NCBI RefSeq assembly: GCF_020736365.1
Contig: NZ_CP085988.1
Coordinates: 479,501 to 543,500, forward strand
Direction: 5' to 3'
DNA: 64,000 nt
Origin: Clostridium sp. M62/1
Lineage (GTDB): Bacteria; Bacillota; Clostridia; Lachnospirales; Lachnospiraceae
Shown here: piece after piece, positions 61,043 to 64,000 of the stretch
How the letters are laid out: the number at the start of each line of letters is the position of its first letter
Numbering within the stretch: the first letter of the stretch is position 1
Position numbers and translations under genes: made by a program
Notes under the pieces: generated by a model
The model's input: the letters and a program-made list of their open reading frames with translations, nothing else
The model's database searches: none
What the model was told of the DNA's origin: nothing

Positions 61043-61093
61043 GAAAGGAAAAACCTGAAAGGCAAAAAGAAGGCCTTTCAGGTTTTTCCTTTC
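61043..61093. terminator. Long hairpin terminator
   Basis: GAAAGGAAAAACCTGAAAGGC pairs with GCCTTTCAGGTTTTTCCTTTC across a 9-base loop; works for the plus-strand gene ending at 61015. Confidence 0.85.
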
Positions 61094-61166
61094 TGCATAT
61101 TTTTGGGACACCCTGTTTATAATAGAATTAATTCAGAATTTAATTTTAATGACGGGCGGTTGTGAT

Positions 61167-61766
61167 ATGAAGATTTTGGAATGGATGGCAACAAAGGACA
61201 GCCGGGATATCTACTATTTTAACTCAGACAGGAATTTCGAGGCGGAGGCCTTTGCGGCCAGGCTTCATCAGATGATAGAGGAGGAGAAGCTGCGCCAGGG
61301 AAAAAGAGGGGTTGTGTTTCTCTGCATTGGCACCGATCGGTCCACCGGGGACAGCCTGGGGCCGTTAATCGGATATAAGCTCAGGAAAATGGAGGTGTCC
61401 GGCGCGTCCGTGTTCGGAACTCTGGAACGGCCGGTCCACGCCATGAATCTGGAGGACTATGTAAGGGTGATACAGAGCTGCTATCATGACTGCCTTGTGG
61501 TGGCGGTGGACGCGTCGGTAGGAAACAGGGAGCATATAGGGTATCTGACACTGGGAAAGGGGGCCCTGAAGCCGGGACTCGGCGTCAGCAAGGAGCTTCA
61601 GGCAGTGGGGGATATTTTTATCACCGGAATTGTGGGCAGCTGCAGCAGCTATGATCCGCTGATGCTTCAGAGCGTCAGGCTTTCCGTGGTCATGCGGATG
61701 GCCGACTGCATCAGCAGAAGCATAGGAATTGTCGAAAAATTATGGGATAATGCTGCCCTCGTTTGA
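61167..61766 (+). CDS. yyaC: Spore protease YyaC family protein
   Basis: ATG at 61167 preferred over 61149, which follows only T residues; its RBS is weak. About 199 residues: VVFLCIGTDRSTGDSLGPLIG, VHAMNLEDYVRVI, VVAVDASVGNREHIGYLTLG, PGLGVSKELQAVGDIFITGI. This matches YyaC, related to the Gpr/hydrogenase-maturation peptidase fold and found in spore formers. It supports a sporulating host. Confidence 0.88.
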   Translation: MKILEWMATKDSRDIYYFNSDRNFEAEAFAARLHQMIEEEKLRQGKRGVVFLCIGTDRSTGDSLGPLIGYKLRKMEVSGASVFGTLERPVHAMNLEDYVRVIQSCYHDCLVVAVDASVGNREHIGYLTLGKGALKPGLGVSKELQAVGDIFITGIVGSCSSYDPLMLQSVRLSVVMRMADCISRSIGIVEKLWDNAALV

Positions 61767-61905
61767 CAAGTTTTTTACAGGCTCTGTGATATGATTTCCC
61801 AGATGGAAGAGGGCCGCCGTTTTCTTACAGACAGACGGCGGCTGAGAAATATGCTGCAGGGGGACAAGCTCTGCTGCAGAAAACAGAGAAGCGGGGTGAG
61901 CCTGA

Positions 61906-63360
61906 ATGGGAGATTTATATGAGCCATTATCAAAGCTGCCGAAAAATATAAGGCAGATAGGAGACCGGGACGATACGGTCAAGCTGTACATGGAGGACTA
62001 CGTAAGCACATATCTGAAACGCCTTTTTCCCACTGGAGGACAGGATCTGAGAGTGGGGCTTTTGCTGGGAACGGAGAAAACCGAGGATGGGACTCCGTTC
62101 ATTTTCGTGGATGGGGCCCTGGAGATGGAGGATGTGACAGCCGAGGGAGAAAAGGTGGTATTTACGGAGGCAGCCTGGAAGAAGGCTTACCAGAATATTG
62201 AGGAATCATTTCCCAGAAGAACCGTGCAGGGCTGGTTTCTCTGCGGGGCGCCCGGCTGCGCCTTAAGCCCCCTCAACTACTGGAAGCAGCATGGCCAGTA
62301 TTTCAGCGAAAAAAACCAGCTCATGTATCTGAACAGCGGCATCGAGGGAGATGAATCAGTTTACATAACATCAGACGACGGGTTCTACAGGCTGAAGGGG
62401 TACTGTATCTATTATGACAGAAATCAGATGATGCAGGATTACATGATCTGCAGGAAGGATGTAAAGCGGGTGGAATCCGGCGCAGGGGACCGGGTGATCC
62501 GGGATTTCAGGGAGAGGATGGAAGACAGGAAGAAGGAAGCCATGAGCCACAGGCATACAGTCAGAAACCTGGGACTTGTGTGCAGCACCATGTCCCTGGT
62601 GATTCTGGCAGGCGGAGTGACAATGCTCAATAATTACCAGAAAATGCAGGAGATGGAAACGGCTCTTGTCTCCGTGCTTCCAGAGGGAGCAAGACCCTGG
62701 GACAGGGAGGATAACAGAGAGGAGAGCGTACCTGTGGTGGTGGAAGAAATAAAGGGGAATGTGTACCCTGAGGAGACGGATTCACAGAGCCAGAACTCTG
62801 AGAATGGAGCTCAGTCAGTTAAGCTCTCTGACGGCACTTTGTATCTGGAGGACACAGCTGAGAGCGCGGGGACAGAGAAAATGGGAGAGCTCTCCTCAGA
62901 AAAAGCTCCGGTGGGGAGCCAGGCAGAAGGAGGGGACAGCAGCGCAGTCCGGTCAGAGCAGGCTTCCAAAGCAGAGAGCGGGGAGATAAAGGCTGAGAGC
63001 AGTGAAGCTCCAGAAGAAAAGTCAGAGGCAGAAAATCAGGAGGCAGACTCAGGGGGAGAAGAGACGGGGGATGCCGCCAAGGACCAGAAAGACAGCACAG
63101 CTGACAGCCAGCCAGACCCAGAATCCGGTGAGGTTTCTGTGCCGGTGACAGATATGACCCCCGGGGCAAAATATCTGGTGGGAGAAGGAGAAACCCTGTA
63201 CGGGATCTGTTTTAAGCTGTATGGAAATATCAATTATGTGAAGGACATCTGCGCGCTGAACGGAGTGTCGGACATCAACCACATTATGGCAGGACAGAAG
63301 CTGATTCTGCCGGCGGAAGTGCCGGTACTGGAGGAGATGAAAGGAGCGGTGGAAGAGTAG
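61906..63360 (+). CDS. LysM-domain membrane protein
   Basis: 484 residues. N-terminal domain of about 215 residues resembling a JAB/Mov34-like or unknown fold (VGLLLGTEKTEDGTPFIFVD), then a membrane helix (LGLVCSTMSLVILAGGVTML), a low-complexity Ser/Glu/Ala spacer and a C-terminal LysM (KYLVGEGETLYGICFKLYGN, GVSDINHIMAGQKLILP). The LysM would bind peptidoglycan outside. RBS GGGGTGAG. Confidence 0.78.
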   Translation: MGDLYEPLSKLPKNIRQIGDRDDTVKLYMEDYVSTYLKRLFPTGGQDLRVGLLLGTEKTEDGTPFIFVDGALEMEDVTAEGEKVVFTEAAWKKAYQNIEESFPRRTVQGWFLCGAPGCALSPLNYWKQHGQYFSEKNQLMYLNSGIEGDESVYITSDDGFYRLKGYCIYYDRNQMMQDYMICRKDVKRVESGAGDRVIRDFRERMEDRKKEAMSHRHTVRNLGLVCSTMSLVILAGGVTMLNNYQKMQEMETALVSVLPEGARPWDREDNREESVPVVVEEIKGNVYPEETDSQSQNSENGAQSVKLSDGTLYLEDTAESAGTEKMGELSSEKAPVGSQAEGGDSSAVRSEQASKAESGEIKAESSEAPEEKSEAENQEADSGGEETGDAAKDQKDSTADSQPDPESGEVSVPVTDMTPGAKYLVGEGETLYGICFKLYGNINYVKDICALNGVSDINHIMAGQKLILPAEVPVLEEMKGAVEE

Positions 63361-63658
63361 ACTATGCGCAGCAAAAGCAGCCTGATGCTTGGCGGGACAG
63401 AGCAGGGCTGAGCAGCTGCGGCAATACGTCTTTTTGGAAAAAAGTAGTTCATATCTCCCATAATCTGTTGTATAATCGGTGATATAGCAAAATGACATAC
63501 AGAAGAACCTGACCCCTGAAGGCAGGCAGCAGGCGCTGTCAGGACCACGGGAGGCAGGGCAGATCAATCCATGGATCATAACGCATATGGTATCAGACAG
63601 CGGCACGGCTTCCGGGCAAGAGGCCTGGGGCGTTGTGTGGATTGACATGACGGGAGAT

Positions 63659-64000
63659 ATGCAGATGAGTAATATGGACTCTATGGAAAGAGAACGAAAA
63701 AAAAGACAGCTTAGAGAACGGATGATCAGCTCGTCGGGATCGCCGGATTCTTCCGGAAGGGGAGGAGGCCGCAGTCTCAGCGAGGAGGAGATTGTCCGAA
63801 ATGCGGAGAGACATACAAGGCGAAAGAGAATCCGCCTTCTCGCGGCAGTAGCAGTGCTTGTGATTGCGGCGGCGGGAATTTTCTATTATTACTTCTATGT
63901 GCGCAGGTATGAGACCTATAAGGTAGACTGGGAGCGGCAGGTTCCGGCCAGCGAGGGAGGTTTTTCCGGGTACGAGAGCTTTGGGAGCAATGTTCTCAAG
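63659..64000 (+). CDS. DUF5711-like membrane-anchored protein (3' truncated by window edge)
   Basis: Frame open to the window end. A basic N-terminal region (ERERKKRQLRERMISS), one membrane helix (IRLLAAVAVLVIAAAGIFYY), then YKVDWERQVPASEGGFSGYESFGSNVLK, which resembles the start of the beta-propeller of DUF5711 proteins. Start could be the ATG at 63659 or 63665. A promoter-like TTCATA-17-TATAAT lies at 63448-63476; the 300 bp before the gene hold nothing else clear. Confidence 0.65.
   Translation, partial: MQMSNMDSMERERKKRQLRERMISSSGSPDSSGRGGGRSLSEEEIVRNAERHTRRKRIRLLAAVAVLVIAAAGIFYYYFYVRRYETYKVDWERQVPASEGGFSGYESFGSNVLK

Overview
The window looks like chromosome of an anaerobic, spore-forming gut Clostridia species, most likely Lachnospiraceae. 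The supporting signs are a YyaC-type spore protease, a butyrate/4-hydroxybutyrate-type CoA-transferase, a TadE/DUF5702/FHA pilus locus of the Lachnospiraceae kind, lipoproteins with acidic E/T/A linkers, and DUF6262 and DUF6061 proteins on mobile DNA. No rRNA, tRNA or CRISPR array was recognised.

Positions 1-20385 hold a redox and hydrolase island. It starts with the 3' part of a LysR regulator. Genes then alternate between exported proteins (five hydrolases, four of them simple lipoproteins and one a carboxylesterase fused to two cupins; a lipoprotein flavodoxin; a second secreted flavodoxin; a DUF4405 b-type cytochrome-like membrane protein) and cytosolic enzymes (iron ADH, TbADH-like zinc ADH, three aldo/keto reductases, flavin reductase, cupin, carboxymuconolactone decarboxylase-like protein, RibD-like reductase, Fe-S-flavoprotein-like reductase). 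A MATE pump and an orphan OmpR-type regulator complete it. Two nearly identical dyad operators, after lysR and after the MATE gene, suggest one regulator for two blocks.

Positions 20386-23335 carry a mobile-element accessory module: a leader-peptide/terminator attenuator, a sigma-like gene, a 440-nt gene-free region with many hairpins (candidate ncRNA), an orphan PemK/MazF toxin, a degenerate serine-recombinase domain and two small genes. From 23336 follows a Tn554-like unit with three tyrosine recombinases and TnpC/DUF6262 proteins.

A 14.3-kb integrative mobilizable element (28813-43107) is nested in the Tn554-like unit, bounded by a 26-bp direct repeat. It carries Int, Xis, a Cro/CI-type regulator, a MOBQ-type relaxase with an oriT-like hairpin, and a low-GC cargo. 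The cargo is a rearranged agr quorum-sensing circuit. agrC-agrA-agrB lie on the plus strand. agrD lies on the minus strand and heads an operon with a small secreted protein and an ABC exporter. A matrixin protease and a lipoprotein form a second minus-strand operon. Both minus-strand operons have the same promoter layout: two LytTR boxes 21 bp apart, 11 bp upstream of a TTGAAA-16-TATATT promoter. This is the best candidate for an undescribed system.

The mobile DNA ends at about 43750 inside a Flp1 pilin gene, of which only the C-terminal half remains. The downstream half of the tad pilus locus follows (43888-49741). The rest (50063-64000) is ordinary chromosome: rhomboid protease, HIT protein, ECF-like sigma factor, murG, TSCPD protein, mtnN, pgi, a CoA-transferase that lacks the usual catalytic Glu, coiled-coil proteins, a YyaC protease, a LysM protein and the start of a DUF5711-like protein.
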